Of a stretch of 64,000 bases of DNA, positions 1 through 12,334 are shown piece by piece. Numbering within the stretch: position 1 is the stretch's first letter; every line of letters starts with the position of its first letter. Origin of the DNA: Casuarius casuarius (Eukaryota; Chordata; Aves; Casuariiformes; Casuariidae); the NCBI GenBank assembly GCA_003342895.1, contig PTFA01000011.1, positions 3,211,644 to 3,275,643 of the forward strand. Reading direction: 5' to 3'. Position numbers and translations under genes: made by a program. The notes under the pieces were generated by a model. It searched no databases and was not told the DNA's origin. It worked only from the letters and a program-made list of their open reading frames with translations.

Positions 1-3000
1 CTCACTGGGCTGTTCCCCTTCCCTTCCACCCCAGTCAGCGCTGGTTAGTCGAGGGAGCGTGCTACTCATAGAGCAGCAATGGCTTACAGTCCTTCTTTCT
101 GCTGTTGCCCCGGTGCATCCCATGAGCATTATCATGGACTTTTGCTTGTTTTTCCTGACCACGTAATGGATATTTCATTTCTCCCTTCCCTCTGCAGCAC
201 CCCATCTGTGGGGTTTTATTTAGAGATTAGTGAAGCCCAAGAAGCCAGAGATGCTTCTGAACAAATTCCTCCAGGCTGGCTGAACAAATTCACCCATGTT
301 GCCTGGTTTCTGCGTAGTGCCTGGCTGCCACAGTGCCAGTGCTTCCAGCTGCAGTGGCACCTCTCCGTAACTCAGTCTCTGCCCCTCATTTTGCCACTCT
401 GCTTGTCTAGCCCCAGGTGATCGGCAGCTATTAATGACTGCAGCTTGAGGAGGCATGGGGAAGAGAATAGTTTCCTGCTGTATCATTGTGTCTCACTGCC
501 ACATGGTCTTGTGCTAAAACATGGGGACAACAGTCTCTGTTCCTGTTGTGAATGATTTCAACTGGTGTTGGGTTAACTCTCTCAGAGGAACTCAACTGCT
601 GTTGTCTCTTTTACTTTTCCTGTCATCGTCACACTTCTTTTCACGCTGACTCCATTACCCAGCCCAGCTCTTGACTGCTTCACTGTTACTGCTGCTAACC
701 GGGAAGCGGGGGAGGGAGAGGTGGAGACACTTTCTGTCAAGTCTATCCAGCTCCACTGTTCACCCTCGGAGGAGAGGTTTGAATGACTTATAGGACCCTT
801 ACAGAGACTGCAAGTTGCCAGGTCAGAGTAAGGCACAACGCAGAATTGCAGTCTGTCTGTCTTTCCCTTTCGCTGAAGCAGGCTTCAGCCTACCCTCTTC
901 CCCTCTGTCACAGCCTAGGACGTATTTGGTCAAGACCATGCCAGCAGCAAGAATTTATAAAGCAACCTCCCATTTAGGGTATATTAAGTGTTCTGCTACA
1001 GCATGAGGATAAGACCATTAATTATTCTTACATCCGAAATATAAGTATCTTTTAACGCAGAAGAATGATGGATGCTACTTACGCAAATGATGCTGACTCC
1101 TGAGCGCTTTCTCCAACGCACAGCACAGAGAGCTCCTCTTCTCTGGAGCCCTACCCACAGGCTTTCAGTTCTGAAATGTTAACAGTGAGTACCTGTGACC
1201 TGCTAAATATATTTGGTGACTCGAAATGGCATTGGGAAATTTCAAGTTATTAGACACATTGTAAATCTTACTTTGCTGCATATTGTGACGTATATTTTAC
1301 TACAATAAATGACTCTGAATTAACATGAGCTTATTTTGCAGAAATAATAGTACCTTCCCAAAGGTCAGTGATACTGTACATAGAGCAGGGAAAGTAAAGG
1401 AGAAGGGCATGCACTAAACAGATTCATAAAAGACATACTATGCAAACTATTGTTGAAAAAGTCCTGTGTAAGTATAGTCACAGGTTCTACTATAGCAAAA
1501 GATCTGCCAACATTAATGTTGCAAGACTCCAATTTCTGGGATTTGTGTTCTGATCATAATAAAACTCTGCTTTAGTTAGCAATAAAATACTTATTTAATT
1601 GGATGGGTTTTTTATAGAGTACTAAAATTTTCCAGGTATAAACTCCACAGGTCTTAGATACTTTTTCAGATTCTATCTTATACATTGCTTTTCTAATTAA
1701 ACAGCTTTTGGAAATTAGTTCACTTAATGGGCAATGGCTAAGCGAGTGATGTTTGAGATGAGCCGCAGCTGCCAGTTAAAAGTTTGTTTCTTTTATTTAT
1801 AACACACAAGCAAATGACCTACCCATCTCTACCCAAAGGGAGGAAAGGGTAAGAGAAGTCAGGTTCAGGGCTATCTGATGCTGTGCCTATTTGCTATATG
1901 AACACATCTTCAGTCAGATGAACAGTAGGGCTGAACTAACTGTACAGAGGGTCTCTTCTTTCACCACTCCCAGCAGTCACAGAGATCAAATCACCAGGAA
2001 AAAGCCCAGGTAGCAGAGACTCAGAGCCAATGTGAAGAGAAGTGTTAAACTGATACCTGCCACCGGAATAAAAACAGTCTGATTTTCAGAGACTAAAACA
2101 GTTCATACCTATCAGGTCAATACAACACCTTTGCAAACCTAGTGTCCTCTATTTCTGTTCCTAAACAGGGATTTGAAAGCTGAACTTTAGGCAACTGAGT
2201 TTGAAAATGTCTCCCATAAATTTTTTAGCACTGTGAACAGTATAATGTACAGTCTGAAAATGCTACTAACTTTGAGAAATGTTCTTGTTTAAGTAAATAA
2301 CCATTTTATTATTGTGATAAGTCACTTCAGACCTGTGGTAGTGCTGATTAATGCACTTCTTAGATGTGTGGCAGGCACCAGAGGTGTCCATTAATTAGGG
2401 CTGCTGCACAGTCTGTCATGTCTTATTGCTTAATTAATAAACATTAGCTAAGATATTGAACTTTCCAAGGAAACTAGTGTGCTGATGAACAGATTGTGCT
2501 AAGAGCCTGGCTCGCTAATGCTCATGTGAGGAAAGGAAGATTTATATTCAGTGGATTTGGTTTGTAGAACAGCTGTGAGCGAAGTCTCCTGGGACACCTG
2601 TTAGAGGCCACTGTATAAATTATTGCATGTTACAGAACTACAGTATTCCAAAAAGAAGGAATATTTAATGGATTGTAATCAATATGCAAGAAAACTACTG
2701 TAGGAAACAGAATAAAAGTCCTTAGACTTGTGACAGTTTCCTGTTACAGTAATAATCACTTTCCCCAGTATATTTCTTTCAAACCAAAGGTATCAAAACA
2801 CTTGGCAGGCACCTGGGATTGGCTCCGTACCATGGGGCATGAGCAGCTGCCTCTCCATCCTGGTAGATTTTTCAGATGTCAGCAGGACACAGGGGCAGCG
2901 TCCCTCTGGACTTTCTTCTGACTCAGTCTCATTAAAAAATCTGTCAGTTAACTTCCAAAAGTAAAGTCTGTATTACTGTTGATAATGGAACTATCAGAAA

Positions 3001-6000
3001 GACTACAGCTTAATTTTCAAATGCCATTTTTGCCAATTTCAAATGATTTCAAAACTAAGGAATACATAAATTTGATATAGAAGGCCATGAAACATTTTTC
3101 AGATCATTTTTTGTATCACAGTTACTGTTTAATCTTAACTGACTTCAACCTATACAGCTACGACTAATATCAAACAAAAATGCCGGTAGGTATTTAACAA
3201 GCTCCAGCCGTTAATTTCATGTGTGTACAAAATATATAAAAAGAATGTTCCCCTTAATAAACATAAAGCCTAAGCATTAAAAAGTACAGAACTAGTTTTG
3301 TTGCCTTTAAAAACATTCCCTTTCCCTTATAGCTTATATTTGTACTTGACAAAAAGATTTACTTACGAAAATTCACCCTACCCATTTTACTCACCTTAAC
3401 GCTGACCCACAAGGTCTTCTAATGAGTTTTAAATGTACTCATCACTGAAAAGAAAGCTACAGTCTTCTTCTCAGAGTTTGACTGCAGCATAAAATCCTTT
3501 AATTTTTACTCCTTTTCTTTTCCATCAAGTGTTTGCCACAAAACCAGAACTAGATAGCAGTAATCAGCCTTTTTGTTGGCAGACTCAGGGCTTTGTATGT
3601 ATAGAAACTAAGCTAAAGTTGCTATTCTTTTAGGTTGAAATTGATAGGATATTGCTTTGCCAGCATGGAAACACTTCTGCTGATTGCTAGAGCTTTTGCT
3701 GTATCCTTTTGTAGATGAAGGCATTTAGACTTGTTTACTATTAATGTGGTACTTCTCCAACGTTAATCCAGTAAGGAAAAAAGCATTTAAGAGGTCTTAA
3801 AATAGATAATCTTTACATATTATATAATATATAATTATATATTACAAAAAAGTCATGCTTTTCCTCTTCTTAGGTATATGGATGTCTGATTCCTCAGTTC
3901 AGTGATAGGTGCTATGCAAGGAGCAAAAGGAGAGTGGAGAATAAGGAACTAAAAAGTTCTAATTCTTCCTTTGACACTTGACTCCCATTGCAGTATTAGA
4001 CAGCCCAAATTACATCTTCACTCTCGTTTCTTAGACTCTAACAATAATAATGTTTTTCTCACAGGGATACTAATGAGGCATTGGAGTTTATTTTTAAAAT
4101 GTGCTGGTATTAATGAGAAATTATAATTATCCCAGTAACAGCTGGCATTTCTCTTTATACTGAAAAGTTCCTTTTGAGTAAGAGAAGAAACAAAATGGAC
4201 TGTAACTTCTTTCTCAAAGATACGGTGAAACAGAGCGTGTCAGAGAAAATATGTCTGGGAAAATGTGGTTGCTTTTGTTTTTTTCCTAAATGATGTATTT
4301 CAGAAGAAACCTCATCAGCACGCTATTGTTGTGTCAAGCGGATGACGTATGTCTGATAAAAGGGGTGCAGCTTTTCCTTTGACTTAAAAAAAAATGCATT
4401 TCAGAAATTCCTTATTTGCAACAAGTGTACTTAAATGTTAAGACCATGATAACCACATTTCTGGGCTGCTAGGGATTGCAGCTTCGGTAGCAAGTATCCA
4501 GTATGCTGTACCCAGCATTGTTAACAAGTACCTAGGTTTTATGAAGCCACTTCTGACAGACTGCTTGAGAAACTGGATTTTTGACAGGTTTGTGAGTAAA
4601 ATATCTGTTACGCATGTGGGATTGAATTTCACCCATGCTGAGCCTGTAACAAGAGCAATCTGAGGGCACATTCAGTGGTAGGCAAGGGTTTGGAGGAAGT
4701 ATTTCGCTGGCAGTCTGATGATATTTTTTTCTGAGAGCAGCCATTTTGGCAGTCCAGGTTTTGGACCACTGAAGTAAATCCCAGGGAGATAAATTAGTAG
4801 ACAGAAAGGCAGGTGGAAGGATTATCATACTGACCTGTAATTTACCCCTAGGCGTCACCTCCGAACGTGTGCAGCCAGTCCCAGCTGTATGTATGCGGTC
4901 TCTCCCTACTCACAGGTGCACAGAATTCGGAGATCTCCACGGCAAATTATGCTCCATTTTGAGTAGCCTCTACCTCCTAGGGCTAACGCAGACGGGTTTG
5001 AAACTTACCCTGTACGACCCCAATTCCCTGTAGTGTTGCAAACACCTGTTTTTCATGCGTAGGTGTTCCTGCCAGGGGACAGGAGGGCTGCACTCTGTAG
5101 GCTCAGGTCACCTCCTTTTACAAAATTCAGACCCCCAGTTGTGCGTAGCTACAAGATTTTTGTTCCTCTCCGTACCATGCCGTAAAAGGGAGCTGAGGTC
5201 CTAATGCAGCTTCATTACCGGTATTTGCATAATGCCTGCAGCAGAAGCATTAGGCATTGTTACACAGAGCCAACAACACTAATTCAGAATTCAGAAAGAG
5301 AACAGAGGTATATTCCAGGATAATAACACCAAATATATTGAAGCTACAGCTAGTGCTATAAAGCATTGATTTGCTGTAAATAGGTTAATGTACCCCCTTC
5401 CAGCTGCATTAATACATCTGCGGCATGTACATTCATCTGTGTGAAAATGATAAATGTCTCCTTAATGCACAGTGGGTATAAATGCAGTGGGTATGTTTCT
5501 CGTAAGTGTGCTGTATTATAGTAAATATTGTGTACAATTATTTTTGCTTTAGAAAACATTCAGCATTGTCTGAATTTTTATGTGCAAGGGATAGGTTTGT
5601 TTGGGAGGTTAGGTTTGGGTTTTTTTTTTTTTTTCCTGAGCAGCCACTTAGTGTCTTTCCATTCTTTTATATGCAAGAAAACATGGCAGTGTCATTTCTA
5701 TCAACATCCCCACTGCTACCACCATTTATTTCAGAATCTAGTAACCATTCCTCTCTCGGGTTTTAAATCTTACGTAGAATCAATCCAGGTGACTTTTCAT
5801 CGATCTTACCTGGTTCTGCCTCTTCCTATCACGCAGGGCTGCCTAGTGTGCTTTTCAGACAATGTTATTTGTTACCAGTGCTACTAAAATCAAGCCTCCC
5901 TTCAATTCCCACCAAATGTAATTTTCCATACATGTGATTTATTTATGACATCAAATCCGTTTCTTTCCAAATCTCAGCTGAAGACATGTTTTTCCACCTC

Positions 6001-6009
6001 TGCCAAAGC

Positions 6010-6046
6010 TGGCAGTTTTACTCACTTTCAGTGAATAAAACTGCCA
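6010..6046 (+). repeat. Short hairpin (16-nt arms, 5-nt loop)
   Basis: Arms 6010-6025 and 6031-6046 are complementary at 15 of 16 positions, with one internal C/A mismatch, around a 5-nt loop (TTTCA). The site is intronic, about 440 nt before an EPHA6 acceptor. The pairing stops just outside the arms, so it is shorter than a typical pre-miRNA stem. Confidence 0.6.
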
Positions 6047-6275
6047 ACTGGTGAGTAGGGTGTGAAGTAACACCTTAATTTTTTTTGTTTTTTTAAGTCA
6101 TAAACAGCTTGGATGTACATTTTTCTGAAAGAGACTGTGCAAAATAATGTTGTGCTCTTCTTCTCTGCTGTGTGGGGTATATTGCCTGAACTCATCATAT
6201 TCTAAAGATCAGCAGACCCAAATTATCACCAAGTAAATTTGTCAGATGCTGCATTGCACATTTGCAGTGCCTCAC

Positions 6276-6310
6276 TGTATCATGACATTGCCACACATTG
6301 TCATGATACA
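6276..6310 (+). repeat. Perfect inverted repeat (12-nt arms, 11-nt spacer)
   Basis: Arms 6276-6287 (TGTATCATGACA) and 6299-6310 are perfect reverse complements around an 11-nt spacer. It is intronic in EPHA6. No flanking target-site duplication is evident. Confidence 0.65.
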
Positions 6311-6481
6311 AATATTAAGGCATCCCAGTATGTGATGGCTCATATGAGATTAGTATGTAGCCCCATGACTCCATTCAGTACAATACCAACCTGCAGGTGG
6401 ATGAAAAAGATAGTGATACTTATTCTTTCTTTCTGCATTTAATTCTAATGCTTAGTAATCATGTGCATTATATTTCTTCAG

Positions 6482-6675
6482 GTTATACTGTCTATAGAAG
6501 AAGGTTACAGGCTTCCAGCTCCCATGGGCTGCCCAGCTTCTCTTCACCAACTAATGCTTCACTGCTGGCAAAAAGAGAGGAACCACCGCCCAAAATTCAG
6601 TGATATTGTCAGCTTCCTAGACAAACTGATCCGCAATCCAAGCACCCTTCATACCCTCGTGGAGGATGTACTTGT
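6482..6675 (+). CDS. EPHA6: EPHA6 exon: end of kinase domain
   Basis: A 194-nt exon, the length I recall for this exon in other Eph genes. It follows a TTTCTTCAG acceptor and ends at a GTAAG donor inside a valine codon (GT|A). It encodes the last lobe of the kinase domain, including the [13 protein letters not shown] helix. The Trp and Arg there belong to the conserved subdomain XI of tyrosine kinases. The ensuing [16 protein letters not shown] segment starts the linker to the SAM domain. Confidence 0.95.
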
Positions 6676-9600
6676 GTAAGACTCTTCTCAGTATTTTTTG
6701 CTTGTATAATCCATGACGGCTATCATTAGATGTATTACAATATTAGGTAGGGGTGGGAGAGAAGGGTCAAGCTTATGGAGCTAAGGGGGTTCAAATAATT
6801 TTGCGGTGTGTTTTATTGTAGTACACTGTTGCAAAAGGACTTTTTTCTGAAGCCATGTGGGTGATATTAGGCATTTTTCTTTTTTTGTCTGAGCTCTGTC
6901 TGTTCACTATCTATCATTAATCTTTGTGAATCTCCTTGTTCAGTTTTCCAGTGCTTCTCCTATGTATTTGTTTTCTCGCTGTAATTTTCTTCTCCATTCA
7001 GCGTGCTGTTTGACAGTGCTCAAGCAGTTTGTGAACTGCTGTGGAGTAATTTCCTGCAGAACCCGGTTGTATCTTAGCTTGCTCAATCTGTGTCTAGCTG
7101 CAGAAGATTTATCTAGCTGCAATAAGAGATTATACTATTACCAGTCCACAACAAATTCTTGATGGTGTTGTCCAAAGCTTTTCCCTTAGTAATATAACAC
7201 AAATGAATGCAGCCACAGTAGAGGCAGAGCTGTGGTGGAAGACTGTCAATTTTGCAGTGATCCAAGGGCCCCCTGGATGTCAGCTGAAATCAGTGAAGCT
7301 ACAGTTGGCCTCGCTCTGTTGGTTAGTTGAAATTCACCTTAAGCTAAAGGTGCTTTCACTGCTACCCCCTGGGTCAATAGGAGAAAACTCAGTGCCTCTA
7401 GGCAGGGCTGGCTTTGTTGAGGACTGTAGTGGGTTATGAGGTGCTCAATATGGGTTTGAAGATGGGCTGAGAAACAGGGCAAAAACTGAGCCTGGTAGCT
7501 TGCTGTGGGAACAGTTGAATTTTGAATGTGCAGACACACACACACATGCACATACATACATATACATATATATGCACATATGATTTCTTACTTATACCCA
7601 GGTCATTTTATTCGGCATCAGAGTAACGTCCTTCTATTTACTTTTATTTTAAAACATTAATTACAATTTAAAGACTCACGCCTCTTCTCCGAAGTTGAGC
7701 TTTTATTGAGCTCCTTTGCTTGGATAGGTTTTCTTCTTGCTTGAAAATGCTCAATGCAGATAATCTGAATGGTTATTGTGTTACCGGTATTTTAATTTAT
7801 GACGCCAGCAGTTTTTCTAAAGGAATCACAGAATAATTCCAACTGAAAGGGACCTTGGCAGGTCTTTAGCCAAGCCTTCTGCTTACAGTGTTTTTCTGTC
7901 TGTCATTTTCTCTCCCTACCATTTTGATACACGATTGAGTATCAGTGTGTTTATGTATTCCAAAATGTGTGGCTGAAACTTAGTATGTTACAGTACTAGG
8001 GCGTGTTGCTTCCTACCTTCTGCACAAGCTGCATTCCATCAGTCAATGTTGGCTGGTTTTTGCCGTGTTAATTTTCATTTGAAATAAATTGTATTGTTCT
8101 TCTAAAGACTATCGCGAAGCTCTTATAAACAGCTGTATGCTTTTTCTGCATTCTGTTCCTACAGTTTCTCTACACAAAACGTACAAAGGCCTCACCAGCA
8201 CGGTACAGAATAAAAGATTGGAAATATATACCCCAAAATTGGATTTTTTTTCCATCTTTCAGTTTCAGTTGCAATAATATTAGGAGAAAGAACCAAAACA
8301 GAAATGTGACTAAGTTAGCTCTTTCATTTTTATTTACTACTCTATATAATTCTGCGTGAAAGCAAAGATATAAAGCGTTGTTCTTTTTGCTTTCTTAGGT
8401 TTAGTTCTGTAGCTGGTATAATCAAAGTATTCCCATTGCATAATAGCAATAAGCAGACATCTGTTTTTCTTTTAGATAAATGTAAAAAGCATCATCTTTC
8501 AGTGTGTTAATATTTTTAAATTGTATCTGCTATTATCTCAAGTTAAACTTTGTTTTCTCTCTACTTCGACTGCTATATTATCCTGAAAGCATAAGATCAG
8601 TAAAGGAATAGTCTGTGATAACAAAAATACAAAGAATGGGATAGGTCTGTTCCTCAGTTCGTCACTGAGCTGCAGTGCTTTAAAAAATGTATGGTTTAAG
8701 AGTCACAACTTTACAAGCTAACATATGATTTGTAAGTTTTAGACAATAGGATAAAATCAAACTTTGGAGAACCTCAGTTAAGATCTGACCTTTACAGTTC
8801 AGGCTCCTCTCTCATTCCTTCTGCCTTCTAATAAAAATAATGTCTATGAGAGTAAATCAAGTGTCCTATTTTCTACTTCTTTGGTAACCTTCGCATTTTA
8901 TTTCTACAGAATGCCAGATTCACCTGGTGAAGTTCCAGAATATCCGTTGTTTGTCTCAGTTAGTGATTGGCTGGACTCAATAAAAATGGGTCAGTATAAA
9001 AATAACTTCATGGCAGCAGGTTTCACAACTTTGGATATGGTTTCAAGAATGAGTATTGAGTAAGTATATAATCTATTATTCCTGTAGTGGTTAATCTGGA
9101 ATTGTTTGGATGCTACAGTTATAAAATTATCGTGATGTATGGAATAGTGCTTTCATTTACTTTCCTAGGTAAGCTAATAAAAGATATAGTTCTTACCAAA
9201 GCAGTATAGGAGAAAGATGCAATTGAGACTCAGAACTGATAGTTCATTCTGCGGCTGTACAACGCCCTACCAAGCTGGGGCACTGGGCATTCTTACGTGT
9301 CTCTTGGGAAATCAGTTTTGATCTGGACCACTGAAATCAGTGGCAAAATGGTTTCTTCGTTTGTTTGAAAAGCATCACGCATTCTTCATGTGGAAGTTGT
9401 TCTGTACCTTGTTGCCTTTCTTCAAACTATCTCCCTTTCCACTCTCTCATTTTTGAAATGAAAGGACAATACACAGTTTTTAAGGGTCTTTCTTCAAAGC
9501 GTCTCTAATTCCACTCTTATTATTGAAATGAAATGAAAATAATGCACACAGTATTTAAGGATCCGGGCAAACTATGGATTTATATGGTAGCATAATGATA

Positions 9601-12138
9601 TTACCTATTTTGTTCTTATTCCCTTCCCGTTAATTCGTGATCTCTCATTTTATTCAGGGACTATCTATATTAATTCCAATATCCAGGTTCTCACAGGTAA
9701 TGGTCAGTTAAGATCCAGTAATTTTATATGTGAAGTTAAGACTGATTTTTTTCCCATGTGTGTCACTTTGTATTTATCTTCACCAAATTTCATCTGCCAT
9801 TTTATGGCATAGTCACTATGGCATAGTCATAGTCAATATAGTCATAAGATCTTTCTAAAACTCTTCACAGCTAGCTCTTTCCCTTACTACCATGAATAAC
9901 TTCATCTCTCTCCTCACCTGTTTTTCCAGACCATTTACTGATTTGGTGAACAGCACAGATGCCAGCATAGGTCCCTGCAGATTTCCTTTGATGACTCCAT
10001 TGTAAGAATGGACGATTTACTCTTAACCTCCTGTCTTTTAACCAGTTATTGATGCATGCAAAGACTTTCTTAAGCTATAGCTCCTTATTTTCCTTATAAA
10101 CCCTTGATGAAGGATCTTCTCTAAAACCTTATGGAAATCCAAGTAGAGTATGTCAAATGGATCACCTTCATCCATACGTGTGATGACTCCTTCACAGCAA
10201 ACAAATAACTGTAAAACAGGAATTCTGTTTTGCAAAACCCACAGTGACTTTTCTCAAATAGATTATATTTACCCAGGTATTTATTAATTATACTCATTAT
10301 TGTAGTTTCTGCTATGCCCTATACTGAATTCAGGCTCACAGCCCAGTATTTCCCCAGATCTCTACTGGGAACTTCTTATTTTTTCTGGCACCACATTTTC
10401 CACTATGGAAAGGCACATTAAAGCAAGAGGTTACACATCCCTGATAGTAATTCCATTATTCCATCCTTGAGCTCCTTTAAAACTCTTGGCTAAATATGAT
10501 CTTGTTCTGGAAATGTGTTGCTCTTTGGGTTTTTTTAGTTTCTCCCATAATCTCTCCTGCAGTCACTTTAATTTCAGACAGATCCTCTGAAAAGTTCACC
10601 ATAAAGGTGCTGGCATGGGAGTCACTTCTTCAACAGTGAATACCAGCTCAAATAATTGGTGTAGTCTCCCTGCAGTGGTCAGTCTTTCAGTGCTCTTTCA
10701 TACTCTAATCATCAATAGGTTCTACAGACACACTGGCAGGTTCCTTGCACCCAGTGAGTTTGCAAAAAGGTTTATTATTGGTTTTATTATTAGGTGCCTT
10801 TTGCTGGTTATTCCTCAAGTTCTTTTTTTTGCCTGCCTTACTGTGTTTTTACAGGTAATCTGCCTAACTTCATCATCCTTTCTAGTTTCTTCTTTTATAC
10901 ACCACTTCAGCTTTTTGAAAGATTCCTTCTTTCTTCAAATAATCTCCTTTACCCTATTCTTTAGGCATGTCAGCTTCTCTTTGAGCTTTATCTGGCCTTT
11001 CTTGATAGGTGGTATGCATTGCTCCTACATTTCTAACACCACCCCACCTGCAAGGGTTTATGCTCTTAGCTGCCTCTTTTAGCTTCTCTTTAACAGGCTA
11101 AATATTTTTGCATAGTCTCTGCTGATGATAAGTGTTGTGTATGATCCCCCATATGGATGTTAAGCCTAAATACATAATAGTTGCTGCTACTCAGTGGCTC
11201 TTCATCTGCAGGATAGTCTGCAGGTGTCTTGAACTGCAAATCTGGAACCCATAAGGGTCACGCTTCATCTTGTGGGCTCTTTAACTAGCTATATCATAAA
11301 ACAATATGCAATGGCTATGTTATGTCCCAGTGCAAGACTTGCACAACTGACAGGCCATAACTGAAATTTCCTGTCCTTGCTGCCTCTCTGATCTTTCTCA
11401 GCATATTGTAGTTGGTGATATTTAGAGAACAACTGAACTAGTGGACTGTGCTGGATGCTGAGGGCTGTTGACTTTGTTCTTGACAGCATCACACTCCGTG
11501 GATGTGCAGGGCTAGATGAGATGAGGGTGAACTGGGAAATTGGGAAAACTGGGTCAAGCAGGTAGACTCACTGGTATGCTGATCTTTAGACCATCTCTCA
11601 TCACCATTCCCTGAATTATCAAAAGCATAATCTCAGGTATTCCTGCCTCAGGACAGCAAGAGTGAGTGTATGAGCTCTGTTCCCCTGCATGTATGAGTGG
11701 GGAAAAAAATGTTACTACTACACTACTGAAAATTGGCTATTAGAGCTCACTTAGGTTCTTATTCAGGGTTTGGAAGAATTACTTCACTGTTAATACTACA
11801 GCAGATAGCAATATTCTAACTACAAGATTTTTTTTCTTAGATGGCTGTCTTTAAAAATGCAGAATTGGCAAATGCAGAAAATGTGAACGTTTGCAGCATT
11901 CTTATGTATCCCATTCAAGAAAGTAAACTGTCCTAAAGTGGAGCAATTCATCATATATTTATAATCCTGTGTGCAAGAGGCTTTGCTATACTTGCATCCA
12001 TGATGAAACTTTTTATCTTACAGTGACATTAGAAGAATTGGAGTTGTACTCATTGGACACCAGAGACGAATAGTGAGCAGTTTACAGACTTTGCGGTTAC
12101 ACATGATGCACATACAGGAGAAAGGATTTCATGTATGA
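6482..12138 (+). CDS. EPHA6: Eph receptor A6, C-terminal part (3 exons)
   Basis: This is the 3' end of a receptor tyrosine kinase gene whose 5' part lies outside the window. The spliced product is join(6482..6675, 8910..9059, 12024..12138). It reads in one frame through the end of the kinase domain ([14 protein letters not shown], then the [13 protein letters not shown] block), a linker, a SAM domain and a C-terminal ...QEKGFHV. Eph receptors bind membrane-anchored ephrins and signal in axon guidance and cell sorting. The SAM domain mediates oligomerisation, and the last residues form a PDZ ligand. The C-terminal tail ([12 protein letters not shown]) matches my recollection of EPHA6 and differs from EPHA3, EPHA4, EPHA5 and EPHA7. 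ARL6 directly downstream on the same strand agrees with vertebrate synteny. All exon phases match and no frameshift is visible. Confidence 0.95.
7532..7582 (+). repeat. (CA)n/(TA)n simple repeat
   Basis: An alternating purine-pyrimidine microsatellite. It starts with a pure CA run and grades into imperfect CATA and TATA units, within an EPHA6 intron. Confidence 0.8.
7822..7890 (-). mobile_element. CR1 LINE 3'-end fragment
   Basis: The + strand reads AATCACAGAAT, then CCAACTGAAAGGGACCTTGG. This resembles the reverse complement of the 3' end of avian CR1 elements (consensus near AATCATAGAAT...GGTTGGAAGGGACCT). Only the terminal part is recognisable, as expected for 5'-truncated CR1 copies. It lies in the EPHA6 intron between 6676 and 8909. 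Confidence 0.7.
8910..9059 (+). CDS. EPHA6: EPHA6 exon: linker and first part of SAM domain
   Basis: A 150-nt exon bounded by TTTCTACAG and GTAAGT. It begins by completing the split valine codon and ends in a split Asp codon (GA|T). The frame encodes a proline-rich linker ([14 protein letters not shown]). The first SAM helices follow ([18 protein letters not shown], then [16 protein letters not shown] or D). The DWL...MGQY pattern is typical of Eph SAM domains. Confidence 0.95.
9740..11090 (-). mobile_element. Degenerate CR1/L3-type LINE, ORF2 segment
   Basis: Read on the minus strand, this stretch resembles the middle of a CR1/L3-family LINE ORF2. A frame at 10038-10235 (minus) retains a reverse-transcriptase signature with [13 protein letters not shown] followed by a degraded KAFDxVPH-like block. 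Landmarks recognisable on the + strand include CTGTCTTTTAACCAGTTATTG near 10034, the TGGAAATCCAAGTAGAGTATG block near 10130 and CCCAGTATTTCCCCAGATC near 10343. The 10615-11080 part corresponds to the region upstream of the reverse transcriptase. Many stops and indels show a long-dead copy. It sits in the last EPHA6 intron, antisense to the gene. The 155-residue + frame at 10615-11082 is its antisense shadow. The family is assigned from memory of consensus-like sequence, without a search. Confidence 0.7.
12024..12138 (+). CDS. EPHA6: EPHA6 last coding exon: end of SAM domain and PDZ ligand
   Basis: The acceptor is TTATCTTACAG. The exon completes GA|T and encodes 37 residues before TGA. They cover the last SAM helices ([20 protein letters not shown]) and a tail ending GFHV. 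The final F-H-V places hydrophobic residues at positions 0 and -2, a class II PDZ ligand as known for Eph receptors. The 3' UTR follows. Confidence 0.95.
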
Positions 12139-12334
12139 AAGTACTAGAATCAACTGTGTTTTGTGCCTCAGCATTTCTAAAATGGAAAATATTCTCATTC
12201 TTCCCTTCTGCTCTTCCCAACTTCAAGAACTGCAGTCTCCTGTTCAGACTATAAAAGTACTTCTATGTTAATGCTTCCAAACTGGAATTTTTAATCACAC
12301 TGCATAGTTCCTTCGTCAGTTATCTGCCAATAAA
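12139..12334 (+). other. EPHA6: EPHA6 3' UTR to first poly(A) signal
   Basis: This follows the TGA at 12136-12138. The first AATAAA is at 12329-12334 (GCCAATAAAATCC). Further AATAAA signals at 15333-15338 and 16245-16250 could end longer 3' UTR forms. The sequence alone does not decide which is used. Confidence 0.45.

Larger units (their letters stand above)
1..6481 (+). other. EPHA6: EPHA6 intron, upstream part
   Basis: No coding exon is recognisable here. I looked for the preceding Eph kinase exon (activation-loop and DVWSYG region) and did not find it, so that exon lies upstream of the window. The stretch is AT-rich, with short chance open frames at the start. It also has an AT-rich inverted repeat near 3817-3843, homeodomain-like TAATTA motifs at 2340-2440 and two inverted repeats close to the acceptor. 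Confidence 0.8.

Noticed and set aside
79..420. 113-residue frame at the window start, and overlapping minus frames
   Set aside because: No domain, no Eph exon similarity and no convincing splice context. It lies within the EPHA6 intron.
10615..11082. 155-residue open frame on the + strand
   Set aside because: It runs antisense through the degenerate LINE and has a hydrophobic composition typical of T-rich sequence. It matches no known protein.
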